Notes: generated by a model not told the origin, from the sequence alone. A DNA stretch of 64,000 nucleotides from JAEUMD01 sp050250815 (GCA_050250815.1 JBFWNY010000006.1:81757-145756); one strand, 5' to 3'. Shown: positions 15,847 to 24,183, counted from the first letter of the stretch. Program-made: numbers and translations.

Positions 15847-17394
15847 ATGACGGACACCGTTCTCATCATCGATTTCGGCAGCCAGGTGACGCAGCTCATC
15901 GCGCGGCGCGTGCGCGAGTCGGGCGTTTACTCGGAGATCGTGCCGTTCAACGCCGCCGAGAATGCGCTGAAGCGGCTCAATCCCCGTGCGGTCATCCTGT
16001 CGGGCGGACCGGCGAGCGTGACCGAAATGGGGACGCCACGTGCGCCCGACTGGGTATTCAAGTCGGGGCTTCCCGTGCTGGGCATCTGCTATGGCGAGCA
16101 GACCATGTGCGCGCAACTGGGTGGCGGCGTGGAGGGGGGACACCATCGCGAGTTCGGCCGTGCAGAGCTTGAGGTCGTGCAGCCTTCCAAGCTGTTCGAC
16201 GGCGTCTGGAAGCCTGGCGAGAAGCATCAGGTGTGGATGAGTCACGGAGATCGTGTGACACGCCTGCCCGAAGGCTTCGAGGTGATCGGTGTCTCGCGGG
16301 GCGCGCCGTTCGCGGCAATCGCCGACGAACAGCGGCGGCTCTATGCCGTGCAGTTCCATCCCGAGGTGGTGCACACCCCCGATGGGGCGCGTCTCATCTC
16401 CAACTTCGTGCATCGCATCGGCGGACTGGCCGGCGATTGGACGATGGCGCATTTCCGTTCCAGCGAGATCGAGAAGATCCGCGCACAGGTCGGCAAGGGG
16501 CGCGTCATCTCCGGGCTTTCGGGCGGCGTCGACAGCGCAGTCGCCTCCGTGCTCATCCACGAAGCGATCGGCGATCAGCTCACTTGCATCTTCGTCGACC
16601 ACGGTTTGCTGCGGTCGAACGAGGCCGAGGAGGTCGTGTCGCTCTTTCGCGAGAGCTACAATATTCCACTCGTCCACGTCGATGCGCGCGACGAGTTCCT
16701 GAACGCGCTCGATGGGGTTTCCGATCCCGAAAGGAAGCGGAAGATCATCGGCGGCCTGTTCATCGACGTGTTCGAGCGCGAAGCCAAGAAGGTCGGCGGC
16801 GCGGAATTCCTCGCGCAGGGCACGCTCTATCCGGACGTCATCGAGAGCGTATCGTTCACCGGCGGACCGTCGGTCACGATCAAGTCGCACCACAATGTCG
16901 GTGGTTTGCCCGAGCGCATGAACCTCAAGCTCATCGAACCGTTGCGCGAACTTTTCAAGGACGAGGTGCGGGCGTTGGGGCGGGAGCTTGGCCTGCCGGC
17001 GCATTTCATCGGCCGCCATCCATTTCCGGGGCCTGGTCTGGCGATCCGCGTGCCCGGGGCGATCACGCGCGAGAAGCTCGATATTCTTCGGCAGGCCGAC
17101 GCCATCTATCTGGAGGAGATCCGCGGCGCCGGCCTCTATGACCAGATCTGGCAGGCCTTCGCAGTGCTGCTGCCGGTGCGTACGGTCGGTGTCATGGGAG
17201 ATGCGCGCACGTACGATCACGTCTGCGCCTTGCGCGCCGTCACCTCGACCGATGGAATGACGGCGGAAAGCTTTGCGTTCAGCCACGAGTTCCTGACGCG
17301 CACGGCCACGCGCATCATCAACGAAGTGAAAGGCATAAACCGCGTCGTCTACGACGTGACGTCGAAGCCGCCCGGCACCATCGAGTGGGAGTAA
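15847..17394 (+). CDS. guaA: GMP synthase (glutamine-hydrolysing)
   Basis: A 515-residue protein converting XMP to GMP with ATP and glutamine. The N-terminal class I glutamine amidotransferase domain has the nucleophile Cys81 in GICYGEQ and the His-Glu pair in QFHPEVVHT. The ATP-pyrophosphatase domain has the PP-loop SGGVDSAVAS starting at Ser225. The C-terminal dimerisation domain ends with the conserved KPPGTIEWE. ATG 15847 begins the canonical MTDTVLIIDFGSQ; a GGGGCAG stretch lies about 9 nt upstream. It is the partner of guaB, but here separated from guaB-rsmB by the 10-kb aminomutase block. Confidence 0.97.
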   Translation: MTDTVLIIDFGSQVTQLIARRVRESGVYSEIVPFNAAENALKRLNPRAVILSGGPASVTEMGTPRAPDWVFKSGLPVLGICYGEQTMCAQLGGGVEGGHHREFGRAELEVVQPSKLFDGVWKPGEKHQVWMSHGDRVTRLPEGFEVIGVSRGAPFAAIADEQRRLYAVQFHPEVVHTPDGARLISNFVHRIGGLAGDWTMAHFRSSEIEKIRAQVGKGRVISGLSGGVDSAVASVLIHEAIGDQLTCIFVDHGLLRSNEAEEVVSLFRESYNIPLVHVDARDEFLNALDGVSDPERKRKIIGGLFIDVFEREAKKVGGAEFLAQGTLYPDVIESVSFTGGPSVTIKSHHNVGGLPERMNLKLIEPLRELFKDEVRALGRELGLPAHFIGRHPFPGPGLAIRVPGAITREKLDILRQADAIYLEEIRGAGLYDQIWQAFAVLLPVRTVGVMGDARTYDHVCALRAVTSTDGMTAESFAFSHEFLTRTATRIINEVKGINRVVYDVTSKPPGTIEWE

Positions 17395-17489
17395 TCTTCG
17401 CGCGACCCCGCGGCCTGTTCAGGCGATTGCGCATCCCCGGCTGACCATGCATGCTGTTCAAGAGGCGGCGGGCGCAGAGCGAGGTTGCC

Positions 17490-17840
17490 ATGGTCCTGAC
17501 GCATTGGACAGTCGCCGCTGCCCTGCTCGTTCTTTCGGGGTCTTTGTGCTGCGCGTCGGCAGTTTGGGCGGGCGATCCGGGTGCCGTTCCCGAAAGGGAA
17601 ACTTCGGCCCAGTTGCCGCCTCTTCCCGCAGCCAACCCACAGCGTCGCAGCAAGGTGCCGGCCTACACGGTGCCGGCCTACAGGGCGCCACCCCACGCTC
17701 CTGGAGATTGCGATCTGCGCAAGGGGCTCATCAGGCTGCCAAGCGGACGTTGCGGAATCGCCAACGACCGATTGCGCGTGAATCCACCCGTAGTGCCGCG
17801 TCGGCGCGAATATCCAAGCCCTCCGCGGCGCGACCGGTAG
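17490..17840 (+). CDS. Small secreted proline-rich protein, unknown
   Basis: A 116-residue protein from ATG 17490, with GAGG at 17481-17484. The first ~28 residues form a good signal peptide (hydrophobic WTVAAALLVLSGSL, cleavage after AVWAG). The mature part is Pro/Arg-rich, with the near-duplicate VPAYTVPAYRAP and a cysteine pair in GDCDLRKG and SGRCGIAN that could form a disulfide. I recognise no family. The frame is also open upstream to 17451. It follows guaA on the same strand and ends 5 nt before the convergent AAA gene. Coding status is moderately supported. Confidence 0.5.
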   Translation: MVLTHWTVAAALLVLSGSLCCASAVWAGDPGAVPERETSAQLPPLPAANPQRRSKVPAYTVPAYRAPPHAPGDCDLRKGLIRLPSGRCGIANDRLRVNPPVVPRRREYPSPPRRDR

Positions 17841-17845
17841 GCGGA

Positions 17846-19057
17846 TCAGCCGCCCGCACGGGACTCTATGCCGGCATCGCGATGACCACCGCTTCGCGCG
17901 CGACGAGCCAGTTCCGCTTCGGCCGCCTCCGCCGTCATCGTCGAGAACAGCTGCTGAAGGGTCGCGCCCGGCAGCGGGGTATAGTCGCCGATGCCGTCAC
18001 GGCCGTAGAACGCCTTGAACATGGCTCGCGCACTGTCGCGCGACAGCGCACCGACCTCGATCACGTCGTCGATGCGGCCGGGCCGTACGATCGCCGGATC
18101 GAGCCGGCCGATGTGATTTGTCGTGACGATGAACTTCAGGCCATCGGGCGTCTGCATGCCATCCATGGCATTGAGAATCTCATGCAGCGCCGAGCCGCGA
18201 GGTCCCTGGTCATCGCCCGCGCCGGGGTCCTTTTGCGCCGCGGCTTCGCGCTCACGGTTGAGACCGCCGGCGATGGTGTCGATGTCCTCGATGACGAACA
18301 GGTCCTTGCGCGTGCCTGACAGGAAGGCGGCGCCCAGCCCGTGCAGCGTCTTGATATATTTTATGTCGAAGCCGAAGTCGGAGGCGAGCGCGTGGATGAG
18401 GCTCGTCTTGCCGGTGCCGGGCGGTCCGTGCAGCACGATGCCGAGCTTCCACGGGATGCCCCGCTTCAGATGCCATTCCTCCGCGCCAAGGAACCAATCG
18501 ACGCGGCTGACCAGACGATCCTTGATGGCCTGATCGACGAATACCGTATCGAGGCTCCGCTTGCGCCGGCGCAGGCCGCCGGCGCTGCCGCCGCCGGCAT
18601 ACATCTGCACGTAGATGGACATCTTGTGGTCTTCCGGCCGGCTATCCTGCATGAAGCGTTCGACGATGGTTCGGTCGCGCGTCAGGAACGAGACCGTGAT
18701 CGTCTCGAAGGGAGCGATCTGCTGCGTCGTCTTGGTCTTGGAGTACTTGAACAGCGTGCCGTCGTAGGTTCCCCAGCCATTGCCGAAGCCGGTCTTGAGG
18801 CTGCCGTCCTTCATCTCCAGCGACCGGCTGAAGAAGCCGAGGCGCCGCCCCTCGATGAAGGCGTCGACGTCGCGGTACTCGTTGGACATGCTCTCGACGA
18901 AGACTTTCGTCCAGACGGTGCGCTCGATCAGGTCCAATAGACGCTCGGGCACGGCGCGCAGCACGTACATCATCGAGCCGAAGGCGACGGTTCCAATGCC
19001 GCCGACGAGCAGCTGGTTCTGCGTGACGAGTGCGTAGAGGCTGTCGAGAGCGGCCAT
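17846..19057 (-). CDS. BCS1-like AAA+ ATPase
   Basis: A 403-residue protein with the architecture of mitochondrial BCS1: one N-terminal transmembrane helix (about residues 14-34), a BCS1_N-type middle domain (~50-190) and one AAA domain. The AAA domain shows Walker A GPPGTGKTSL, Walker B LFVIEDIDTIAG, sensor 1 FIVTTNH, and the arginine fingers and second region in RLDPAIVRPGRID. BCS1 translocates folded Rieske protein in mitochondria; what bacterial homologues do is not established to my knowledge. It appears to be a single gene, divergent from the small membrane protein at 19180. I see no partner gene that reveals a client. Confidence 0.78.
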   Translation of the reverse strand: MAALDSLYALVTQNQLLVGGIGTVAFGSMMYVLRAVPERLLDLIERTVWTKVFVESMSNEYRDVDAFIEGRRLGFFSRSLEMKDGSLKTGFGNGWGTYDGTLFKYSKTKTTQQIAPFETITVSFLTRDRTIVERFMQDSRPEDHKMSIYVQMYAGGGSAGGLRRRKRSLDTVFVDQAIKDRLVSRVDWFLGAEEWHLKRGIPWKLGIVLHGPPGTGKTSLIHALASDFGFDIKYIKTLHGLGAAFLSGTRKDLFVIEDIDTIAGGLNREREAAAQKDPGAGDDQGPRGSALHEILNAMDGMQTPDGLKFIVTTNHIGRLDPAIVRPGRIDDVIEVGALSRDSARAMFKAFYGRDGIGDYTPLPGATLQQLFSTMTAEAAEAELARRARSGGHRDAGIESRAGG

Positions 19058-19179
19058 GTGTCGTTTACCTTCGCTGCCGTGCCGCGTCCCGCGGGTGCGG
19101 CTGACACGCAGATAGAGATTTGATGGTCCGCATGGAAGACCACGTATGCGGGATGCGTGCGGCGGGCTAATCTAGGCTC

Positions 19180-19380
19180 ATGCTCTATCTGGTGTTCGGT
19201 GTCGCTCTCCTCGGCCTTATCCTCGGGCTGTTCTGGCTCAAGGACGAACTGCGTTCGCCGCGGCTCGCCCGCATGGCCTATTCGGAGCTGACCGCGCGAC
19301 TCGCCGTGATCGCCGCCGGGCTCATGATGGCGGGAGCCGTGGTGCTCGCCGGCCGGTTGTGGTCACTCGTGGCAGGCTGA
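19180..19380 (+). CDS. Small membrane protein (66 aa), unknown
   Basis: A 66-residue protein with two hydrophobic helices (residues 1-19 and ~42-60) separated by a short charged, presumably cytosolic loop (KDELRSPRLARM). I know no family for it. ATG 19180 has only a weak upstream purine stretch. It is divergent from the BCS1-like gene, 122 bp away, and precedes the DUF2270 gene by 123 bp on the same strand. Confidence 0.5.
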   Translation: MLYLVFGVALLGLILGLFWLKDELRSPRLARMAYSELTARLAVIAAGLMMAGAVVLAGRLWSLVAG

Positions 19381-19503
19381 TCTCCGCCGTGTGGGATTGG
19401 GGTACGTCGCCCGAGGGCGCGCTCACCTTTTAGAGCGCAAGTGGTCGTGGGTGGCAAAAGCAGCGCTATACTGTTGCTGCACGCGATTGCGAGGACCGTG
19501 CCG

Positions 19504-20196
19504 ATGGACAGCTCCGATAAGCCATCCGACGAGCCCTTCGTCGACGAGCCGATCTACAGTTCGGCGGAACTTGGTGCGATCGCACATCTTTATCGCGGCG
19601 AGGTCTACCGCTCGACCATCTGGCGCACCCGCCTCGACGCCACGACCAACTGGGCGGTGGCTTCTCTGGGCATCGCGCTCTCGGTCACCTTTTCGAGCCC
19701 AGATGCCTCGCCCCTGCCGCTTCTGCTGGTGGGGTTGCTGGCGATCGTATTCCTGGTCTTCGAGGCGCGCCGCTACCGCTACTTCAACGTCTGGCGTGCG
19801 CGCGCGCGTTGGCTGGAGCGGCACTTCTACGCACCGATGCTGCGCGGCCAGCCGCTGCGCAACAGCGACAACTGGCAGGAAACGTTGGCGCGCGACTACG
19901 TCAAACCGCATCCCCACATCGGCATGATAACGGCGATCGGACGCCGTCTCAGGCGCAACTACGTGTGGATCCTGGGCATCCAGGCGGTCGCCTACTACGG
20001 CAAGATCGCGATCCACCCGGTGCCGCTGGAAAGCCTCGACCAGCTTTTCCTGCGCGCCGCGGTGGGGCCTGTGCCTGGTCAGCTGGTCGTGCTGGCAGGC
20101 ATCCTGTTCAACCTTGCATGGGTGGTGTTCGCCATCACCTCAATGTGGGCCGACCGGCAGCGCCACCGCGGTCAGCGCTTCGACGCCATGGGCTGA
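19504..20196 (+). CDS. DUF2270 family membrane protein
   Basis: A 230-residue protein. The segment GEVYRSTIWRTRLDATTNWAV and the following EARRYRYFNVWRARARWLE are characteristic of the DUF2270 family of predicted integral membrane proteins. There are about four transmembrane helices in two pairs (near residues 50-85 and 175-220), with a basic soluble loop between. The function is unknown. I prefer ATG 19504; the upstream GTG at 19441 would add an unrelated 21-residue stretch. Confidence 0.75.
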   Translation: MDSSDKPSDEPFVDEPIYSSAELGAIAHLYRGEVYRSTIWRTRLDATTNWAVASLGIALSVTFSSPDASPLPLLLVGLLAIVFLVFEARRYRYFNVWRARARWLERHFYAPMLRGQPLRNSDNWQETLARDYVKPHPHIGMITAIGRRLRRNYVWILGIQAVAYYGKIAIHPVPLESLDQLFLRAAVGPVPGQLVVLAGILFNLAWVVFAITSMWADRQRHRGQRFDAMG

Positions 20197-20238
20197 CGAA
20201 CCGGGGTCGATCAGATCCGCCTGACGTGCTCTCAGGAT

Positions 20239-20269
20239 AAAAAAAAGCCCCCAGCAGTGGCTGGGGGCT
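20239..20269 (-). terminator. Rho-independent terminator (minus strand)
   Basis: A perfect 10-bp stem (20246-20255 with 20260-20269; AGCCCCCAGC and its complement) with a 4-nt loop. On the minus strand it is followed by a run of eight T (the A run at 20239-20246). There is no T run on the plus side, so it serves minus-strand transcripts: aat read-through or the candidate sRNA. Confidence 0.9.
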
Positions 20270-20460
20270 CGAGGAAACGGATCCACGGCCAGGGGGGCGT
20301 GGGGGGGGGGACCGGAGGGGGCCGGGATCCGCGTCTGGGAGGAACGGGGGGAAGTCCGGGAGGTCTCCTTTCGCTCAGTTTCATCTCACCGGGAGGGCGC
20401 CGCCGCGGGGGTGGTCGGCACCGCTCTCCCGATGACCTGATCCTGCCTTAACGAATTGGG
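20239..20460 (-). ncRNA. Candidate small RNA with C-rich anti-SD motifs and intrinsic terminator
   Basis: Read on the minus strand, this gene-free stretch contains several CCUCC/CCUCCC blocks (complements of 20312-20317, 20336-20342, 20357-20363 and 20389-20395) and a long C run, and ends at a perfect intrinsic terminator (20239-20269). Alphaproteobacterial trans-acting sRNAs often expose CCUCC loops that pair with ribosome binding sites; that is the basis for the call. It could instead be the long 3' untranslated end of aat, whose stop is about 90 nt upstream. The 5' end given is a guess and I see no clear promoter. Confidence 0.4.
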
Positions 20461-20548
20461 ACCGGCTGTTCCCTGCGATACACCCCGGCTCGCGGGGCAG
20501 CCGGCAGCGCCTTTCGGCGCACGCCAGCCTCCAGGTTCTCATTCAAAA

Positions 20549-21229
20549 TCAGTTGGTTGAGGAGTTCCTGTCCAGCACGTCGAGGACCGCCGCCGGCGCG
20601 ACGTCGGCGAGCAACCGCTTGAAATCGCCACTGACTTTCAAAGCGGCGTCGAGCCGGCGCTGGAAATCTGCCCGATCGACCTCGATCGTTCCAAATTGGC
20701 GGAGGTGCTCGGTCACGAACTGGGTATCGAGCAGCGTGAAGCCACCTGCCGCGAGGCGTGCGATCAGATGCACCATCGCGATCTTGGAGGCATCGCGCTC
20801 GTAGGAGAACATGCTCTCCCCGAAAAATGCGCCGCCGAGGGCCACACCGTACAGCCCGCCCACGAGCGTATCGCCGTTCCAGACTTCGACGGTGTGGCAG
20901 TGGCCGAGGTCGAATAGCTCGCGGTACAGGCTACGGATACGGCTGTTGATCCAGGTGGAGCGCCGGCCCGGGCGCGATGCCGCACAGCCCTCGATGACAC
21001 CGTCGTAGTCGGTATCGATGCGCACCCGTAGCGGTGTCGCCCGGATCGTCCGCGCGAGGCGGCGCGGCACGTGGGCCTGTTCCAGCGGCAGGATGCCCCG
21101 GTTCTGCGGCTCGATCCAATAGAGAGCCGGATCGTCGGCGCTTTCGGCCATGGGGAAGATCCCGCAGCTGTAGGCCTTGAGCAGGACCTGCGGCGTGATC
21201 TCGATCATGATGTCGTCGCGTGACGTCAT
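20549..21229 (-). CDS. aat: Leucyl/phenylalanyl-tRNA--protein transferase
   Basis: A 226-residue protein of the N-end rule pathway, which transfers Leu or Phe from tRNA to proteins with N-terminal Lys or Arg. Family motifs are LLKAYSCGIFPMAES, YWIEPQNRGILPL, STWIN, HTVEVW, GGLYGVALGGAFFGESMFS and LLDTQFVTEHL. It is of normal length. The start is uncertain: ATG 21229 lies 11 nt after GGAG; GTG 21241 and ATG 21208 are in frame. Downstream, a small GCGCC-GAAA-GGCGC hairpin and then the terminator at 20239-20269 follow on the same strand. The 207 bp to accC on its 5' side hold no gene. Confidence 0.92.
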   Translation of the reverse strand: MTSRDDIMIEITPQVLLKAYSCGIFPMAESADDPALYWIEPQNRGILPLEQAHVPRRLARTIRATPLRVRIDTDYDGVIEGCAASRPGRRSTWINSRIRSLYRELFDLGHCHTVEVWNGDTLVGGLYGVALGGAFFGESMFSYERDASKIAMVHLIARLAAGGFTLLDTQFVTEHLRQFGTIEVDRADFQRRLDAALKVSGDFKRLLADVAPAAVLDVLDRNSSTN

Positions 21230-21436
21230 CAGGCCGTCCACTCCAGTTGGGTGCGACAGGGATGGGGTTGACCGGCCGATGCGGACGCAGCGCCGTCAAC
21301 GCCCGCCCGCCCGCCGACGCGGCCAGCAGCATTCATGACGGCAATTCTAGTGCTTTTTGAAGCAGTTCGGAACACTCAGGCGGCCCGGGATTGAATTCCC
21401 GACGGCGTGTGTCCCTCCTGCGACCGCTGCCCGGGA

Positions 21437-22777
21437 TCAGGGCTTGCCCAGGAACTTTTCGAGCCAGTGGATGTCGTAAAGGCCGTTGGCAATGTCAGGC
21501 TGGCGGATCAGCTCGTTGAACAGCGGGATCGTCGTTTCGATCCCATCGATCACGAACTCCGACAGTGCCCGCTTGAGCCGCATCAGGCACTCGTTGCGGT
21601 TCTTGCCGTGGACAATCAGCTTGCCGATGAGGCTGTCGTAGTAGGGCGGGATCGAGTAGCCCTGATAGACGCCCGAGTCGACGCGCACGCCCAGGCCGCC
21701 AGGGGGGTGCCAGTATGTGATCTTGCCCGGAGAGGGGCGGAAAGTGCGGGCGTTTTCGGCGTTGATACGGCACTCGATGGCGTGACCTGAAAACGTCACG
21801 TCGGCCTGCTTCAGCGACAGCTGGGCGCCTGAGGCCACCCGCAGCTGCTCGAGCACGAGATCGATGCCGGTGATCGCCTCGGTCACCGGGTGCTCGACCT
21901 GGAGCCGGGTGTTCATCTCGATGAAGTAGAACTCGCCGTCCTCGAACAGGAACTCCACCGTTCCGGCGCCGCGGTATTTCAGCTTGCGCATGGCCACGGC
22001 CACCGTCTCGCCGATGTTACGGCGTGATTCCGCGTTCAACGCCGGTGAGGGCGCCTCCTCCCACACCTTCTGGTGGCGGCGTTGAAGTGAGCAGTCACGC
22101 TCGCCCAGATGTATGGCGTTCCCCTGGCCGTCGCCGAATACCTGGATCTCGATGTGGCGCGGCCGGGTCAGGTATTTCTCGATATAGACGTTGTCGTCAC
22201 CGAAAGCGGATTTCGCCTCCGCGCGTGCCGTTGACAGGGCGAGGCCCAGGTCGTCGGGCTTGTGGGCGACTTTCATGCCGCGCCCGCCGCCGCCGGACGC
22301 CGCCTTGATGAGCACCGGGAAGCCCATCGCCTTGGCGACCTTCATCGCCTCGACTTCATTGCGGACCGCGCCGTCCGAGCCTGGCACCACCGGAATACCG
22401 AGGCGCTTGGCCGTCTCCTTCGCTTCGATCTTGTCGCCCATGATGCGGATGTGCTCCGACGTCGGGCCGATGAAGGTGATGTTGTGCTGCTCCAGGATCT
22501 CGGCGAAGCGCGCATTCTCCGACAGGAATCCGTAGCCGGGATGCACGGCATCGGCGCCGGTGATCTCGCAGGCGGCGAGCAGACGGGGAATATTGAGGTA
22601 GCTTTCGGAGGCTGGCGGCGGCCCAATGCACACGCTCTCGTCTGCGAGGCGAACGTGCATGGCGTCGGCGTCGGCGGTGGAATGCACCGCAACGGTGGAG
22701 ATTCCCAGTTCCTTGCAGGCGCGCTGGATGCGGAGTGCGATCTCGCCGCGATTGGCGATCAGGACCTTGTCGAACAT
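21437..22777 (-). CDS. accC: Acetyl-CoA carboxylase, biotin carboxylase subunit
   Basis: A 446-residue ATP-grasp enzyme that carboxylates the biotin on AccB, the first half-reaction of fatty acid synthesis. Motifs are FDKVLIANRGEIALR, AVHPGYGFLSEN, the glycine-rich ATP loop KAASGGGGRGMK, the biotin/bicarbonate-site HLGERDCSLQRRHQK, and the metal site EFLFEDGEFYFIEMNTRLQ. ATG 22777 has no good Shine-Dalgarno; the sequence upstream is the odd GGGAGT repeat block, read as its pyrimidine-rich complement. accB ends 109 nt upstream, and aroQ-accB-accC read as one operon. Confidence 0.97.
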   Translation of the reverse strand: MFDKVLIANRGEIALRIQRACKELGISTVAVHSTADADAMHVRLADESVCIGPPPASESYLNIPRLLAACEITGADAVHPGYGFLSENARFAEILEQHNITFIGPTSEHIRIMGDKIEAKETAKRLGIPVVPGSDGAVRNEVEAMKVAKAMGFPVLIKAASGGGGRGMKVAHKPDDLGLALSTARAEAKSAFGDDNVYIEKYLTRPRHIEIQVFGDGQGNAIHLGERDCSLQRRHQKVWEEAPSPALNAESRRNIGETVAVAMRKLKYRGAGTVEFLFEDGEFYFIEMNTRLQVEHPVTEAITGIDLVLEQLRVASGAQLSLKQADVTFSGHAIECRINAENARTFRPSPGKITYWHPPGGLGVRVDSGVYQGYSIPPYYDSLIGKLIVHGKNRNECLMRLKRALSEFVIDGIETTIPLFNELIRQPDIANGLYDIHWLEKFLGKP

Positions 22778-22786
22778 GCTGTGCAA

Positions 22787-22819
22787 GGGAGTAGGGAGTG
22801 GGGAGTAAGGAGTAGGGGG
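22787..22819. repeat. Degenerate tandem GGGAGTA repeat between accB and accC
   Basis: Four to five imperfect copies of a 7-8 nt unit (GGGAGTA, GGGAGTG, GGGAGTA, AGGAGTA, then GGGGG) run purine-only on the plus strand. The five G tracts could form a G-quadruplex in plus-strand DNA. In the accBC message the same region is pyrimidine-rich (CUACUCCC units) directly before the accC start. A further degenerate stretch (CTATTCGCTA, CCTACGCCCTA) continues to about 22870. Confidence 0.6.
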
Positions 22820-22886
22820 ATGCAGCCGCTCCCGCGCCGCCCCGTGCCCTATTCGCTAAACGCCTACGCCCTAATTCCCATCTCCC

Positions 22887-23429
22887 TCACTCGATGATGA
22901 CCAGCGGCTCGCCGAATTCGACTGGCTGACCGTTCTCGAACATGATGGCGGTGACGGTGCCCGCCTTCGGCGCGGGTATCTGGTTCATCGTCTTCATCGC
23001 CTCGATGATCAGCAGCGGATCGCCCGTGTTGACGCGCTTGCCGATTTCGATGAAGGGCGGAGCGCCGGGCTCGGGCGCGCGGTAGGCGGTGCCGACCATC
23101 GGCGATTTCACGGCGCCCGGGTGCTTTGCGGGATCTGCGCCATCGCCACCCGTGGCGGGCGCCGCGGTTGCCGGAGCTGCGGCGGCCGCTGCAGCAGGCG
23201 CGTAGGCGGGTGCCATCGCGCTGACCGTGAGCTGGCGGGCGACGCGGATGCGCAGGCCGCTCTTCTCGATCTCGATCTCCGAAAGCCCCGTCTCGTTCAG
23301 GAGTTCCGCAAGTTCGCGGATCATCTCCTTCTCGGGGCTTCCCTTCTGTTCAGCCGGTTTCTGGGTCATGCCCTTCGCTTCCTTGCCTTGCGGAGCCTTC
23401 TGCGCCGCGCGACCTTGAGATTTTCTCAT
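22887..23429 (-). CDS. accB: Acetyl-CoA carboxylase biotin carboxyl carrier protein
   Basis: A 180-residue protein. The N-terminal region IRELAELLNETGLSEIEIE is the AccB dimer/contact segment. It is followed by an Ala/Pro-rich flexible linker (~70-105) and the biotinyl domain with biotin-accepting Lys146 in EAMKTMN. ATG 23429 overlaps the aroQ stop as ATGA (23426-23429), which argues for coupled translation and for this start. An internal ATG at 23369, preceded by AAGGAAG, would give a 160-residue form closer to the usual size and cannot be excluded. Confidence 0.94.
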   Translation of the reverse strand: MRKSQGRAAQKAPQGKEAKGMTQKPAEQKGSPEKEMIRELAELLNETGLSEIEIEKSGLRIRVARQLTVSAMAPAYAPAAAAAAAPATAAPATGGDGADPAKHPGAVKSPMVGTAYRAPEPGAPPFIEIGKRVNTGDPLLIIEAMKTMNQIPAPKAGTVTAIMFENGQPVEFGEPLVIIE

Positions 23430-23884
23430 GCTGTCTTGCCTGCCGGCGGTGCGACGAGGTCTGCCATCGCCGCGATCGCCAGCTCGTAGCCTTTGGCGCC
23501 CAGCCCGCAGATGACGCCCTTGGCAGCGAGCGAGACGTAGGAGTGGTGCCGCATCGGTTCGCGGCGGAAAATGTTGGACAGGTGCACCTCGATGACGGGC
23601 AGCTCGGCGGCCTGCAGCGCGTCGAGCAGGGCGATGGAGGTGTGGGTGAGACCGCCGGCATTGACAATCAGGCCCGAGGCCTTCTCGCGCCCCTCTTGGA
23701 CCCAGTCGATCAACTGGCCCTCGTGGTTGGACTGGTGGAAGACGATCGTGAGCCCCAGTGCCGCCGCCGCTGTCTCTGTCCGCCTGCGCACGTCAGCAAG
23801 CGTCTCGCGGCCGTAGATGGCAGGCTCGCGCTGACCCAGCAGGTTGAGATTGGGTCCATTGAGGACGTAGACGGGTTTGGCCAT
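23426..23884 (-). CDS. aroQ: 3-dehydroquinate dehydratase, type II
   Basis: A 152-residue dodecameric-type dehydroquinase of the shikimate pathway. Motifs are VLNGPNLNLLGQREP with the catalytic Tyr shortly after (AIYG), HQSNHEGQLIDW, VNAGGLTHTSIAL, and the catalytic His in EVHLSNIFRRE. It is first in the aroQ-accB-accC operon, an order conserved in many proteobacteria. It ends in an ATGA overlap with accB. Confidence 0.96.
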   Translation of the reverse strand: MAKPVYVLNGPNLNLLGQREPAIYGRETLADVRRRTETAAAALGLTIVFHQSNHEGQLIDWVQEGREKASGLIVNAGGLTHTSIALLDALQAAELPVIEVHLSNIFRREPMRHHSYVSLAAKGVICGLGAKGYELAIAAMADLVAPPAGKTA

Positions 23885-24124
23885 TTAGCTTCGCTGGCGG
23901 TCCTGCGGCCGCGGCCGGCGCATCGGGATGGTGTGGAACTGCGGAACAAAAGAGCGTGGGGTAAGCGTCTGGAAAAAACCAGAGGCCCGTTTATCAGCTT
24001 TCCCTCCCAGGGGGAAGGGCACGGGCAACGCGGCTGTTGAAGGAGCCATGCCCAAAGCGCAGCAATACCAACGCGTTGCGTCCAAGCTACGGTGGTCCCT
24101 GCCCTGTGGGCTCAGCGGTAGACC
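23885..24124. other. Upstream region of aroQ-accBC
   Basis: 240 bp between the aroQ start and the terminator of the DsbA-like gene. It should contain the promoter for the aroQ-accB-accC operon (minus direction). A CCCTCCC-AGG-GGGAAGGG imperfect inverted repeat lies near 24000-24020. I cannot place a -10/-35 pair with confidence and see no gene. Confidence 0.35.
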
Positions 24125-24159
24125 AAAAAGGGGGCACGACCCTGCGGACGCACCCCCTT
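24125..24159 (-). terminator. Rho-independent terminator of the DsbA-like gene
   Basis: AAGGGGG pairs with CCCCCTT across an 18-nt loop that can extend the stem by wobble pairs. On the minus strand the stem is followed by a T5 run (A run at 24125-24129). It lies 24 nt after the DsbA-like stop codon and closes that transcript. Confidence 0.75.
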
Positions 24160-24183
24160 CGAAATGACTGGCGTGTGAGCGGC

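Noticed and set aside
17447..18319. 290-codon plus-strand open frame after guaA
   Set aside because: It is the shadow of the BCS1-like gene and of the small secreted protein; the composition is Arg/Gly-rich without domain character.
20330..20362. GGAGGAAC...GAAGTCCGGGAGG on the plus strand resembling the RNase P motif GGAGGAAAGTCCGGGCTCC
   Set aside because: None of the other rnpB signatures (ACAGAAA, conserved P4 partner) is present and the order is broken by inserted bases.
20273..20460. Possible SRP RNA, 6S RNA or tmRNA in the G-rich stretch
   Set aside because: No SRP tetraloop motif (GGAAGGAAGCAG), no tRNA-like end with CCA and no 6S-type open bubble that I can recognise; left as a generic sRNA candidate.
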